This document shows positions 29,164 to 38,332 of a stretch of 64,000 nucleotides of DNA, piece after piece. Position numbers and translations under genes: made by a program. Numbering within the stretch: the stretch's first letter is position 1; each line of letters opens with the position of its first letter. Under the pieces are notes generated by a model, which searched no databases, was not told the origin of the DNA, and saw only the letters and a program-made list of their open reading frames with translations. Source of the DNA: Dyadobacter fermentans DSM 18053 (GTDB lineage: Bacteria > Bacteroidota > Bacteroidia > Cytophagales > Spirosomataceae); NCBI RefSeq assembly GCF_000023125.1, contig NC_013037.1, forward strand, positions 3,100,001-3,164,000, read 5' to 3'.

Positions 29164-30559
29164 CGTTCTGAACTTTATCTGCTTTGTGTACAATCTCCCG
29201 GATCACTTCGTCCAGTTCACCAGCCGACGACCTGATCAGCGATAGCACCGTTTCAAGGGGCATTCCCCCGCAGTCACCCGAATGGAGCAAATCGGCGAGG
29301 CCCATCAGGCGTGTCAATGGCGCCCGCACCACGTGTGATTGCGTCCAGGCAATCTCCCTCAGCCTTTCATTCTGCTGGCGATAGCGTTCGTTGCTGACGA
29401 GCAGCGCCCGTGCTTTCTCCACCGCATCGGTGATGTCCCTCGAATTGGCCACGACGCCGCCCACAGCCGGATCGTCGCTCATATTGGTAGCCGTTGTTGT
29501 GATCCACCTGTAAGTGCCCGCCCCGTCCATAAACCGGTAGGGTTCCGTTTTGATCTGCCGATGCTCGCTGATGGTTAAAAATAGTGCCAGAACTGCCTCG
29601 CGATCATCGGGATGTATCCAGTCGAATGCATTTTTACCTATAAACTCCTCGGGCCGAATTCCGAGAATCGGGTGGCTGCTTTCGCTGACGAACATGTAGT
29701 TACCCCGCTTGTCGACGATCGCAATGAGGTCTGCCCCTTCCTGGACCAATGCCTTAAAGCGCCGCTCGCTCTCCATGAGTTCGCGTTTCTTTTCCAGGCG
29801 CTCGGTCACGTCGGTGATTACGCACATGTGCATGCCGGGAAGAATGTTGGGTTTTGCATTGAAACTTCCGGTGATATGAGAGCCGTTTTTGCGCGCTATT
29901 TTCATCAAACCGTTGAGAATTTCACCATTGAGGAAGTTCTTCCATACCACATGAAAGGGTATTCCCTGCGGCAGCTGGAGAAAATCGTCGATGTGCATGC
30001 CTTGCAGCTCTGCCGACTGATAGCCGAGGAGACGGAGTGTGGCTTCGTTCATGTCCACGCAGCAGCCATGGTCGTCGCAGAGTACGATGGCGTCGGTGGT
30101 GTTGTCGAAAATCGCTTTGAATTTGTTCTCGGAAGCCCTGCGCTCGCGTTCGGACGCAACCCACGTGGTGACGTCGGTGGATAGGACCAATTCCGCTTTC
30201 CGGCCTTGCATGTACACGATATTGCTCTGGATCAGCACGTCGATAACCTCGCCGTTCTTCCTGCTGTGCCTGTAAAATCCGGACGTATACAGCCTGGTGT
30301 GCTGCCGCACCAGTTCTACGCTTTGCAGCACTGCCGGTACGTCTTCCTGTGGCCTGAGCGCCAGGATCGTCATAGTCAGGAACTCCTCGCGGGTGTAACC
30401 GTAGTTGCGCACGGCCGCCTCATTCACATCCAATATGCGATAGGTTTCCACGTCATATACCCACATCGGCTGTGGGTTGAGGTCAAAAAGTTCGTGGTAC
30501 ATTACCTCTGAAGCCAATGGCTTCTCATTCTCAAATCCTTCCTGCTTCTCTGTACTCAT
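29153..30559 (-). CDS. Triple-PAS protein with DHp domain but no ATPase domain
   Basis: 468 residues, soluble. PAS domains lie at about 20-135, 140-255 and 260-380 (for example HPDDREAVLALF...YRWITTTATN). A DHp-like helix pair follows from about 390 with REIAWTQSHVVRAPLTRLMG, an H-box in which His is followed by V-V-R-A-P-L. The protein then ends at KVQNDDE, and no N, G1 or G2 boxes of a HATPase domain exist here or in the flanking DNA. This architecture recurs in Bacteroidota. Without its own ATP-binding domain it must act as a dimerisation or phosphotransfer scaffold, or depend on another kinase. It overlaps the receiver gene by 11 nt. Confidence 0.85.
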   Translation of the reverse strand: MSTEKQEGFENEKPLASEVMYHELFDLNPQPMWVYDVETYRILDVNEAAVRNYGYTREEFLTMTILALRPQEDVPAVLQSVELVRQHTRLYTSGFYRHSRKNGEVIDVLIQSNIVYMQGRKAELVLSTDVTTWVASERERRASENKFKAIFDNTTDAIVLCDDHGCCVDMNEATLRLLGYQSAELQGMHIDDFLQLPQGIPFHVVWKNFLNGEILNGLMKIARKNGSHITGSFNAKPNILPGMHMCVITDVTERLEKKRELMESERRFKALVQEGADLIAIVDKRGNYMFVSESSHPILGIRPEEFIGKNAFDWIHPDDREAVLALFLTISEHRQIKTEPYRFMDGAGTYRWITTTATNMSDDPAVGGVVANSRDITDAVEKARALLVSNERYRQQNERLREIAWTQSHVVRAPLTRLMGLADLLHSGDCGGMPLETVLSLIRSSAGELDEVIREIVHKADKVQNDDE

Positions 30560-30746
30560 TCAATTTCACCCCTGGCGGGAATAGGTGCTTTGCCTTTCGA
30601 TAAATATACAAGCGTTCGCGAGAGAACCGTGAACCGACTCCCGCAATCTAGTTTATTTTTTTGATTTTGTAGAATTAATAGTACTAATCTCCGGAGCACG
30701 TTGGCACAATAATTATTCCTCAATGGCAAAAACAAACTAAAACTAT

Positions 30747-31268
30747 ATGCGCGGTTACATACTCCTGCTACTTACAGCCATTTTTTTTGCAAGCGCTGCC
30801 TGCGAAGACGACAAGACGGCCGATTCCGGTTCGCTCACTGATATCGACAGACAATTTCTCCTCGCTGCGGCCGACGATGCCCTGTACCAGGTCAATGCGG
30901 GAAAAGTAGCCGCCGCGGGAGCTACCGAAGATAAAATCGGAGAATATGGTGATGAAATGACCAAAAACCACACGCAGGCCGGACAGGAGTTACAGAGGCT
31001 CGCCGCCGCCCGCGACCTGAACCTCCCTACCACGCTCTCGGACGACCGGCAACTTCAACTCGACAGCCTCTCGGGGAATTCGGGTGTAACATTGGATACA
31101 TTATATGTAAAGCAGATGATCTCGGCGCAGGAAAGAGCCGTGCATATGATGGAAATCCAGTCCACCAGCGGGCATGACGCCGAACTGAAACAATGGGCAA
31201 CCGGCAGGTTGCCCGTGGTGCAGCAATTTGCAGAACGCGCCAAAGCAATGCGGGATTCGGTAAATTGA
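30747..31268 (+). CDS. DUF4142 family lipoprotein
   Basis: 173 residues with a lipoprotein signal (MRGYILLLLTAIFFASAAC). The rest is an all-helical ferritin-like bundle typical of DUF4142: DRQFLLAAADDALYQVNAGKVAA, then YGDEMTKNHTQAGQELQRLA, and a final AVHMMEIQSTSGHDAELKQWA region ending in VQQFAERAKAM. The function of the family is unknown; members are often near stress or envelope genes. A small gene follows 22 nt downstream and is probably co-transcribed. Confidence 0.88.
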   Translation: MRGYILLLLTAIFFASAACEDDKTADSGSLTDIDRQFLLAAADDALYQVNAGKVAAAGATEDKIGEYGDEMTKNHTQAGQELQRLAAARDLNLPTTLSDDRQLQLDSLSGNSGVTLDTLYVKQMISAQERAVHMMEIQSTSGHDAELKQWATGRLPVVQQFAERAKAMRDSVN

Positions 31269-31290
31269 ACAGGCAATAACCCCAATTGAC

Positions 31291-31605
31291 ATGCAAAGGA
31301 CACTCATTGGAATATTTGAAAGCGCCGCCGAAGCCCGGCAGGCGCTGGAAGCATTGCTCACCGCCGGCTTCCGCCACCACATCATGGAGGTCAGCGATCA
31401 TGTGGATACCGCCGACGACCGCCTGACCGACGGGCAAATGACCGATACCACCGACCCCCCGGCCGCAGACGACGGTACACTAGCCCCGGAGAAAACCGGC
31501 GCCATCCTGACCATCCGGCTCGACGACGCCGATGAAATCCTGCGGGCAACGGAAATTATGGACGATTTTGGCGCAATGGACATCAACGAATTCACAAAAC
31601 CGTAA
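31291..31605 (+). CDS. Small YflT/GSP17M-like stress protein
   Basis: 104 residues. The N-terminus (RTLIGIFESAAEARQALEALLTAGF) and C-terminus (GAILTIRLDDADEILRATEIMDDFGAMDINEF) form two beta-alpha halves resembling the general stress protein 17M/YflT fold. They are joined by an acidic, low-complexity middle rich in Asp and Thr. Cytoplasmic; probably co-expressed with the DUF4142 gene. It ends 12 nt before the stop of the convergent phosphoesterase gene, with no hairpin between. Confidence 0.65.
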   Translation: MQRTLIGIFESAAEARQALEALLTAGFRHHIMEVSDHVDTADDRLTDGQMTDTTDPPAADDGTLAPEKTGAILTIRLDDADEILRATEIMDDFGAMDINEFTKP

Positions 31606-31617
31606 CGCCGCCTGGCA

Positions 31618-34600
31618 TCAAAACCAGAACCCGAGCTGCACGGCAATCCGCGGTTTTTCTTCGCTTTTTTCTTTGGGAATAAATGCGCCTGCGGCAATGG
31701 TGAGCGCGTCCACAGGCGAAAGCCAGATGCCGCCGCCGTAATTGTAATGCCATTTGTCCGACGATTCGCCTTCCTGCCACACGCGGCCGTAATCGAAACC
31801 GGCGAAAATACCGTACGTGAGCGGCAATGCGGGGTTATAGCTGCTGCCAAGGCGGAGGCGCAGGTCGGTATCGTGCCACAGTGCGCTATGTCCGTAAAAG
31901 CGCTCGGTCCGGTAACCTCTCAGACCGAGTTTCCCGCCGATGTTGGGCATTTGAAAAAACTGGAACCCGCTGCCGAAATTGACGCCCGTTCCCACCTGCG
32001 TGGCCAGAATGAGGTTTTCCTTCTGGTCCAGGGCGGTATACCAGGCAAACTGAGCGCGAAGCCCCGTGAAATTCCGGTCTGTTTTGAGGTCGCTCGTCCA
32101 ATTCAGTGCCGCATTGAAACGAATGCCGGTATGAGGCGAGAAAATGTTGTCAACGCTGCTGAAACTGAAGGTAAATTTGGCACCGCTGTAATATTTTGTT
32201 TTGAAAATATCCTCAGGCAAGCCGTTTTCACTGTTCACGATATATCTCCCCCCTGTTGCCTGAATGTCGTTTACCTCGAACACCGGCCCCAGTGTAATGA
32301 AGCCATTATGCCCTCCAAAGCGCTTTTTCAATGCAGGATAAATGTAGAACGCACTCTGGCGCACGCGGTAAAAGTCGGCGTCGTCCACTACCCGCACGCT
32401 TTCATTGCCCAGGCCGGCGTAGTTGAATGCATAGCGCGGGCCGCGGTAATGGCTGTCGATATAAAAATCAAATTTTTTGAATGCATTGATAAAATCACCC
32501 GTGTAGTTGACCTTGAAGCCCTGCGTTTTGGCGGCAAAGCTCGCGCCGATGGACTGTACCGAAGCATAAGGCTCTTTTTTGAAACCATATTTAGTCACAT
32601 TCACGGCACCGCCGATGAAAAAGCCGTCGTCGGGGTTGGCTCCCAGTACGGGCAGCGGCAGGGTGATGTCATAGTTGCTATCCGCGCTCCGGCGGTCGTA
32701 TACATTGAAACGGTACAGGCTTGTGCGCTTGTCTTTTGTGTCCGGCCCGGCGATAATGGTATTATTTTTCAGATCGTCGTAAAAGAGCGTTTTCTTCCCT
32801 CCTCCGCGCACGCGTGCACTGTCCGCAAAAACGTCCTTGCCCAGCCCGCCGATCAGCCGCAGTTTAATGCCCTTGCGAACATCGCCTTTTACGATAAATT
32901 CGTCGTCGTCGCCATTTCCATAAATATTGATAGCCTGGGTCACGGCATTTTCGAATATGCGCTGGTAATTCTGGTGCTTAATGCGGCCTTCCTTCCCTGT
33001 TTCGTACACCGTCACACGCGTACGGACATCGTCCATTCGTTCGATCACGAAGCGTTCCTTTTCCTCGGTGCCGATCACATTCACCTCCCTGCTCACGAAT
33101 TCGTAATGCGTCCGCGCTATTTCCATCAAATGCGCCCGGCGCGCCTTCAAGCCTTCGATCATTCTGGGCGCGGCCATTTCACGCGCTTTCGCCGGCCAGT
33201 CTTTGAATGAGGCCTCTATCACCTCGTCGGTCATATTTTGCTGGATGAATTTCACTTGCTCTTCCCATTGCTCCCAGGGAAGTTCGTTCAGGAATGTGCG
33301 GTCGAACAGGCGCGCGCTCCATGTGGTCCATTTCATGCTCTGAATTTCGGGGCCGTAGGTTTGCAGCTGCCGCAGGAATGGCAGTGTTTGCCTGGCGATA
33401 TTGGTCAAAAAGCCGTCGTAGCGCGAAAATGCCTGGTCGCGGTCACGCGGGATCGGGCGGTAGCGCGTCGTGCCATCCGGTTGTTTGGTCGATGACCAGG
33501 CCCATTGGTCGTCGTGGCGGTCCCAGTCGCCGATGAGAAAATCGAGCAGGCGCGTGCGGATCGCCCACGGTTCGTCGACCTTGTTTTTACTTTTTTCAAG
33601 CAATGCTTCCACCAGTTCGGGCGTGCTTACGATCTTATCGGGGTTTCCGAAGAAATCGGCATGCTTCCATCTCTTGCCATCGGCGCGTTCTTCGACGAGG
33701 TTCATCGTGCCGCCAAAAAGACCATTGAAAGTCCCCAGCCCGGGCTGCGCAGGCACGTAGTACATGCGGGGATTGGTATGATATACATTGATCGCCTCCG
33801 CCAGCGCAGGCATATTCAAGGGGGCAAAGGGGTTAGTCGACAAAAAGTTGTCCTCCACCAGATACTGCGCGGCGATCATCTGGTTGAACGGGAACGGCAA
33901 AAACCGGCTCACGTCCTTGGTAAGCCCGCGCATGGCATACTCCCTGCCGTCTTTGTCGCGGAGCCGCAGTGAGTTCGTCTGGTTTCCCCCACCCTGTTTT
34001 ACAGGCACTACCCCGCCTCGATAAGTGGCCAAATCGAGCACCGGGAAGCGGTATTGTTGCAGGTAAAGCGGCCGGTAATGCTCGCCGAGCATGGCCTTAT
34101 GTATTTTTCCAATGGGTTTGACCTGCCCGCTCGTGATAAATTTCGTTGTCGAATCGGCGTGCTGGTTGTATTCGGTGAATGCGACGGTGGAATCGGGCAC
34201 CTCAACCTGCTGCTTGTCCTTCACTTTGTGCTGAAAAACGAGCTTCGCGTCCTTGCCATCGGGCGTCACTTCCCAGAATTTCGCCCAGGTTTCGCCTCCG
34301 GCATAGAAGCTCAGCGTCGAAAATCCGAGTTTTGAGGCAGAAAACAGCGAGCCCTTTCCCAGGCTTACCGGACTGCTTTTAGATCCGCTCCCACTTACGA
34401 TGAACTCCTGTCCATCGTTTTCGATAAACTGCAATGCATGTTCGTGGCCGCTGGCGAAGATGAACTTGCCATTCTTTTTCGCACCCGCAAGCACCGCCGT
34501 GCGCAGTTCCTTATAATGTTTGTTGGCCACATCCTGTCGCGAGCCGATCGTGGCGCGGAACAATGCGCTCAGGCTTCCGATCACCGGAAGCGGGATGTAG

Positions 34601-35409
34601 AGCTTCGGGTTCAGTTCGGTGAGCGGGAAAATGTGTTGTTTTATGGTAAAACGACCACCGTGAGGCCCATAAGTGTAGGGCGGATGGTGCATGGCAATCA
34701 CCACGTTTTTGTTCCGGTACTTCCGTACTACATTCTCCCATACGAATCGGAACTGCTCCCGGTTCTTGATCTCGCAGCCGTCGTTGATCTTCTGGTCCCG
34801 GTCCCAGTCGGTGAGCCACCATTGCGAGTCGGCGACGATGATCACGACATTATCATTCAGTTCCACCACTTCCGGGCCGGAACAGCCGTTCAATGGCAGG
34901 AAATAGTCTTCGTATTCTTCCTTATCCTTCTTCCCGCGTGCCTCATTAATGTGCTTTTGAATGTACTTTTCCTGCCTTTTCAAACCTTTCACGCCCCAGC
35001 CGCGCCAGTCGTGGTTGCCGGGCACGAATATGGGGTGGCCTTTGAAATTTTCCAGCATTTTGAGCTGGGAGTCAATGCGGAATTCAGCCACTTTTCGCGC
35101 GGCGGAATCTTCCGAAGGCGGCATGCCCGATTCATAAATATTATCCCCCAGGAACAGGATAGAGCTGTTTTTCGACTCGGTACCGAGTTTCGTTTTGAGG
35201 TATTCCAAAACCGGCGCGCGGTCGTCTGGCGAGTCGTTGCCCGCGTCGCCTACCAGGTACATCGTATGTTTCAGTTCCAATGCCGCATCAGGCGAGGCCG
35301 ATTGCCATTGTGCACCTTCCTTCGAAAACCGGGTTTTGTAGGTGGCGCAGGAGGAAACGCCTGCCAGAATGGTCCCGAATGCAAGTAACCGGAGTAAATA
35401 TCTATTCAT
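31618..35409 (-). CDS. Lipoprotein fusion: metallophosphoesterase, kinase-like region, Omp85-like barrel
   Basis: 1263 residues. A lipobox ends at C21. Residues 45-400 are a calcineurin-like phosphoesterase with G-D-A-G (54-57), G-D-N (88-90), G-N-H-D (131-134), M-H-H-P-P and S-G-H-E-H, close to the purple-acid-phosphatase pattern. Residues about 450-900 contain G-D-W-D-R-H (627-632) and I-P-R-D-R-D-Q-A-F (653-661), which resemble the catalytic and metal loops of atypical kinases such as CotH or HipA. The last 330 residues are a BamA/surface-antigen-like beta-barrel with LRGYRTERFYGHSALW and a terminal aromatic (QLGFWF). It is last in the polyphosphate kinase operon, 17 nt after its neighbour. 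A role in phosphate release or surface phosphorylation is inference. Confidence 0.82.
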   Translation of the reverse strand: MNRYLLRLLAFGTILAGVSSCATYKTRFSKEGAQWQSASPDAALELKHTMYLVGDAGNDSPDDRAPVLEYLKTKLGTESKNSSILFLGDNIYESGMPPSEDSAARKVAEFRIDSQLKMLENFKGHPIFVPGNHDWRGWGVKGLKRQEKYIQKHINEARGKKDKEEYEDYFLPLNGCSGPEVVELNDNVVIIVADSQWWLTDWDRDQKINDGCEIKNREQFRFVWENVVRKYRNKNVVIAMHHPPYTYGPHGGRFTIKQHIFPLTELNPKLYIPLPVIGSLSALFRATIGSRQDVANKHYKELRTAVLAGAKKNGKFIFASGHEHALQFIENDGQEFIVSGSGSKSSPVSLGKGSLFSASKLGFSTLSFYAGGETWAKFWEVTPDGKDAKLVFQHKVKDKQQVEVPDSTVAFTEYNQHADSTTKFITSGQVKPIGKIHKAMLGEHYRPLYLQQYRFPVLDLATYRGGVVPVKQGGGNQTNSLRLRDKDGREYAMRGLTKDVSRFLPFPFNQMIAAQYLVEDNFLSTNPFAPLNMPALAEAINVYHTNPRMYYVPAQPGLGTFNGLFGGTMNLVEERADGKRWKHADFFGNPDKIVSTPELVEALLEKSKNKVDEPWAIRTRLLDFLIGDWDRHDDQWAWSSTKQPDGTTRYRPIPRDRDQAFSRYDGFLTNIARQTLPFLRQLQTYGPEIQSMKWTTWSARLFDRTFLNELPWEQWEEQVKFIQQNMTDEVIEASFKDWPAKAREMAAPRMIEGLKARRAHLMEIARTHYEFVSREVNVIGTEEKERFVIERMDDVRTRVTVYETGKEGRIKHQNYQRIFENAVTQAINIYGNGDDDEFIVKGDVRKGIKLRLIGGLGKDVFADSARVRGGGKKTLFYDDLKNNTIIAGPDTKDKRTSLYRFNVYDRRSADSNYDITLPLPVLGANPDDGFFIGGAVNVTKYGFKKEPYASVQSIGASFAAKTQGFKVNYTGDFINAFKKFDFYIDSHYRGPRYAFNYAGLGNESVRVVDDADFYRVRQSAFYIYPALKKRFGGHNGFITLGPVFEVNDIQATGGRYIVNSENGLPEDIFKTKYYSGAKFTFSFSSVDNIFSPHTGIRFNAALNWTSDLKTDRNFTGLRAQFAWYTALDQKENLILATQVGTGVNFGSGFQFFQMPNIGGKLGLRGYRTERFYGHSALWHDTDLRLRLGSSYNPALPLTYGIFAGFDYGRVWQEGESSDKWHYNYGGGIWLSPVDALTIAAGAFIPKEKSEEKPRIAVQLGFWF

Positions 35410-35426
35410 AGGATGTCGGCAAGGCC

Positions 35427-36284
35427 CTAGCGGCCTGTTTTTCTGAATTTGAGCACATTTCCGCTGAACAGATCGTCGCCTTCGTTGGAAATATAAAGAT
35501 TACCCGCATTGTCGAACGCAATGCCCTCCGGCTGGATAAACATGTTGCCGTTCAGGTGGTGTGCGTCGCGGACCTTCCATTGCCGGTCGGCCACCACGAG
35601 CAGCTGGTTCACCGCCGAAATGATGTACCACTCCGTCGTCACCGGGTTGCGTGCAATGCCCGACGGCCTGAATCCCCGCGACACCTTACCGGTGATCGCC
35701 TTGATTTCGTCTACATTGATCGAAAATGTCCTCGACTGTGCAATCGCCGAATCCGGCCCGGTTTTGAGGATATAGCCCGAAACACTGTTCTTGGAATCGT
35801 CGCCGGCGCAATTTTTACAAATAATGAATAGCTCGCCCGTCCCTTCGTCGCCATACATGCCTTCGTACTCGCCTTTGGGCAACATTCCTTTCACTTCCAC
35901 CACGCCCTCCGGCTCCTGAAACACGGCCTCGGCCATTGGGAATGTGTAAATGGTGCCGTTGCTTTTGAGGATATAGGCGCGGTCGTTGATGATCGAAACA
36001 TCCTCGTAGTCGCCTTTTTTACCGAATTTGGAATGCCGTTGCTTAGGCACGTCCCAGGCCAGGCGGAACAGCTTGCCTTCTTCGTCCTGGATCGCATAGA
36101 TCGTATCGCTCCGGCCTTTGTCGAATGCAATGCCCGATACCTCGAAAAGGCTTTCGGGCAGGTTGAATTTTTCGGGTTTGCTGAGGTCGTACTCGCGGAA
36201 TTGCTCCGCTTCTTTTTGCGTTGAGTTGCAGCCGGCCGCCAGCAGTGCAACCACCACCAGCATGTGTCCGTATCGTTTTTTCAT
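35427..36284 (-). CDS. SdiA-regulated-like beta-propeller lipoprotein
   Basis: 285 residues with a lipobox at C19 (LLAAGCNST). It has repeated propeller segments (ESLFEVSGIAFD, GDYEDVSIIND, EGVVEVKGMLPKGEYEGM, FIQPEGIAFDNAGNLYISNEGDD) as in the SdiA-regulated/NHL-like family. It is probably periplasmic or outer-membrane anchored and binds a ligand or partner; no catalytic role is known. Its ATG overlaps the stop of the polyphosphate kinase gene by 4 nt (ATGA), so it is translationally coupled to ppk1. Confidence 0.8.
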   Translation of the reverse strand: MKKRYGHMLVVVALLAAGCNSTQKEAEQFREYDLSKPEKFNLPESLFEVSGIAFDKGRSDTIYAIQDEEGKLFRLAWDVPKQRHSKFGKKGDYEDVSIINDRAYILKSNGTIYTFPMAEAVFQEPEGVVEVKGMLPKGEYEGMYGDEGTGELFIICKNCAGDDSKNSVSGYILKTGPDSAIAQSRTFSINVDEIKAITGKVSRGFRPSGIARNPVTTEWYIISAVNQLLVVADRQWKVRDAHHLNGNMFIQPEGIAFDNAGNLYISNEGDDLFSGNVLKFRKTGR

Positions 36285-38320
36285 GGCAATGTGTTTTTAA
36301 AATTCCTAACCGGGCCCGTCAGGTAATGGTAAATGGCTTCCTGCGAGCGCACCCCGCCAGGAAGGGTGGTGACGGCTACATTTTGCAGGTTTTCGTCGAT
36401 CCATACCGCCTGCACGGTGTCGGCCCATTGCAGGGCGAGCATATCGGTGAGCTGCTTTTTCAGATCTTCGTGATAGATCGGGAAAGAGACCTCGATGCGC
36501 CGGTAAATGTTGCGGTTCATCCAGTCGGCGGAGCCCATGAATACCTCGGGCTGACCATTATTATGAAAAATAAAAACGCGGCCGTGTTCGAGGTAGCGGT
36601 CCACGATCCGCTTGATGCGGATGTTTTCGCTCTGCCCGGGCACACCCGGCACAAGCCTGCAAATGCTGCGTACGATCAGCTTAATGGTGATGCCGGCATT
36701 CGAGGCTTCGTAGAGTTTATTGATCAGAACTTCCTCTTCAAGGTTGTTCAATTTAATGGTAATACCCGCGGGAAGGCCGTTTCGGGCATTCGTTATCTCG
36801 CGGTCGATGAGCGCTAAGAACCGGTTTTGCAGGTTAAATTGCGCCACGAGCAAAAGCTCGAAATGCATGACGTCGATTTTCTCCGGCTTTTTCTTTTTAC
36901 TCAAAAAACCGAAAAGCTGCTCCGTTTCTTTGAGCATGGTCGGATGCGCCGTGAGCAGGATGTGGTCGGTGTAGAAGCGCGCGGTGCCTTCGTTGAGGTT
37001 ACCTGTCGCCAGCAGCCCGAGGTAGGGATGCGTTTCGTGCCTGCGTTTCACCAATGCGAGTTTCGCATGCACTTTCAGCGCATTTACGCTGTGGATGATC
37101 TTCACCCCTGCCGATTTCATTTTTTTGGCCCAGCGGATGTTGTTCGCCTCGTCGAAACGCGCTTTCAGTTCCACGAGCACGGTTACTTTCTTGCCGTTTT
37201 TCGCGGCGCTGATGAGCGCGTGGGCAATTTTGGAATCGTGGGCGACACGGTACATGGTGGTGTAGATCTCCTGCACCGAACGATCAATGGCCGCTTCGTT
37301 GAAAAAGCGGAGAATCGTGTCGTAAGTCTGGTAAGGTGCGTGCACCATCAGATCACGGCGGGTCAATGCTTCGAACAATGTTTCCGATTCTTCAAAACCT
37401 TCCAGATGCTGCGCGGCGGGCCAGGCCGGGTAGGAAATGGCCGGAGAGGCTACGGGGAGCGACGACAGGTCTTTGAGGTTATGATACCGCCCGCCTTCTA
37501 CGAGCGAAGCCTTTTTGAGGTCAAACACATTCACAATGTATTGCAAATGCCGCAACGAAAGGCCCGGCTCATACAGAAACCGGGTAGCGAGGCCGAAATC
37601 ACGTTTGCTAAGCTGCTTCTCGACCTGCTCGGCCGTATCGTCACCGTCTTCGTCGAGCAGGTCGAGCTCAGCGTCGCGCGTTACCTTGATATTGAATGCT
37701 TTGATATCCAGCGCGTCGGTAAACAGCACATTCAGGTTACAGCGGATCAGGTCTTCCAGGAAAATGATGTATTCGCCATCCGACTGCCTGATTTTCACAA
37801 AGCGGTCGAGCTGCGGCACGGGGATATTGACGAGCGCGATCTTTTCCTTATCGCCCGGCAATTGCAGCACCACCACCATGTAAATCTGGTTGTTTTCCGG
37901 GAAAAAGGAGGTTTTGTCGTTCAGGTATACAGGCTGCAAGAAGCCCGCTATCTGCGTATAGAAATAGCGGCGTGCGAAAGCGGCAATCTGTTCGGAAATG
38001 GGTTCTTTGTACAAAAAATGAAACCCCTGCCTTGCCAAAGCCGGTATGATTGACTTCCCGAGAATGCGGCCGAATTCCTCCTGCTGCCTATTTATGATTG
38101 CACCAGCTTCCAGATAGGCATTGTTTGCGGCGTTCTGCAAGGCATTTTTTTGCAGGTAAGGCATCCGCACGCGGTAAAATTCATCGAGGTTGGACGAATA
38201 GATCGACAGAAACCTGATCCGTTCCATGAGCGGGACGGCCTCATTGCCCGCTTCCATCAAGACCCTCTCATTGAAGGAAAGCCAGCTGATATCCCGGTTA
38301 AAATAGCGGAACGCTTCCAT
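36281..38320 (-). CDS. ppk1: Polyphosphate kinase 1
   Basis: Makes long-chain polyphosphate from ATP, and the reverse. 679 residues, normal length. The N domain opens YFNRDISWLSFNERVL; the middle domain contains SSNLDEFYRVRMPYL. Two phospholipase-D-like C domains follow, the first with H418 in KVHAKLALVKRR, the position expected for the phosphorylated His. The second has GSADWMNRNIYRRIEVSFPI. It is cytoplasmic or membrane-associated. It sits in a five-gene minus-strand run, 12 nt after the HD/PycTM gene and overlapping the next gene by 4 nt. No exopolyphosphatase (ppx) is nearby; the phosphoesterase at the end of the run could serve a related purpose. Confidence 0.96.
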   Translation of the reverse strand: MEAFRYFNRDISWLSFNERVLMEAGNEAVPLMERIRFLSIYSSNLDEFYRVRMPYLQKNALQNAANNAYLEAGAIINRQQEEFGRILGKSIIPALARQGFHFLYKEPISEQIAAFARRYFYTQIAGFLQPVYLNDKTSFFPENNQIYMVVVLQLPGDKEKIALVNIPVPQLDRFVKIRQSDGEYIIFLEDLIRCNLNVLFTDALDIKAFNIKVTRDAELDLLDEDGDDTAEQVEKQLSKRDFGLATRFLYEPGLSLRHLQYIVNVFDLKKASLVEGGRYHNLKDLSSLPVASPAISYPAWPAAQHLEGFEESETLFEALTRRDLMVHAPYQTYDTILRFFNEAAIDRSVQEIYTTMYRVAHDSKIAHALISAAKNGKKVTVLVELKARFDEANNIRWAKKMKSAGVKIIHSVNALKVHAKLALVKRRHETHPYLGLLATGNLNEGTARFYTDHILLTAHPTMLKETEQLFGFLSKKKKPEKIDVMHFELLLVAQFNLQNRFLALIDREITNARNGLPAGITIKLNNLEEEVLINKLYEASNAGITIKLIVRSICRLVPGVPGQSENIRIKRIVDRYLEHGRVFIFHNNGQPEVFMGSADWMNRNIYRRIEVSFPIYHEDLKKQLTDMLALQWADTVQAVWIDENLQNVAVTTLPGGVRSQEAIYHYLTGPVRNFKNTLP

Positions 38321-38332
38321 AAAAACGGCAGG

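Noticed and set aside
31747..33210. A 487-codon plus-strand open frame
   Set aside because: Fully antisense to the phosphoesterase/Omp85 fusion; no start context, signal or domain.
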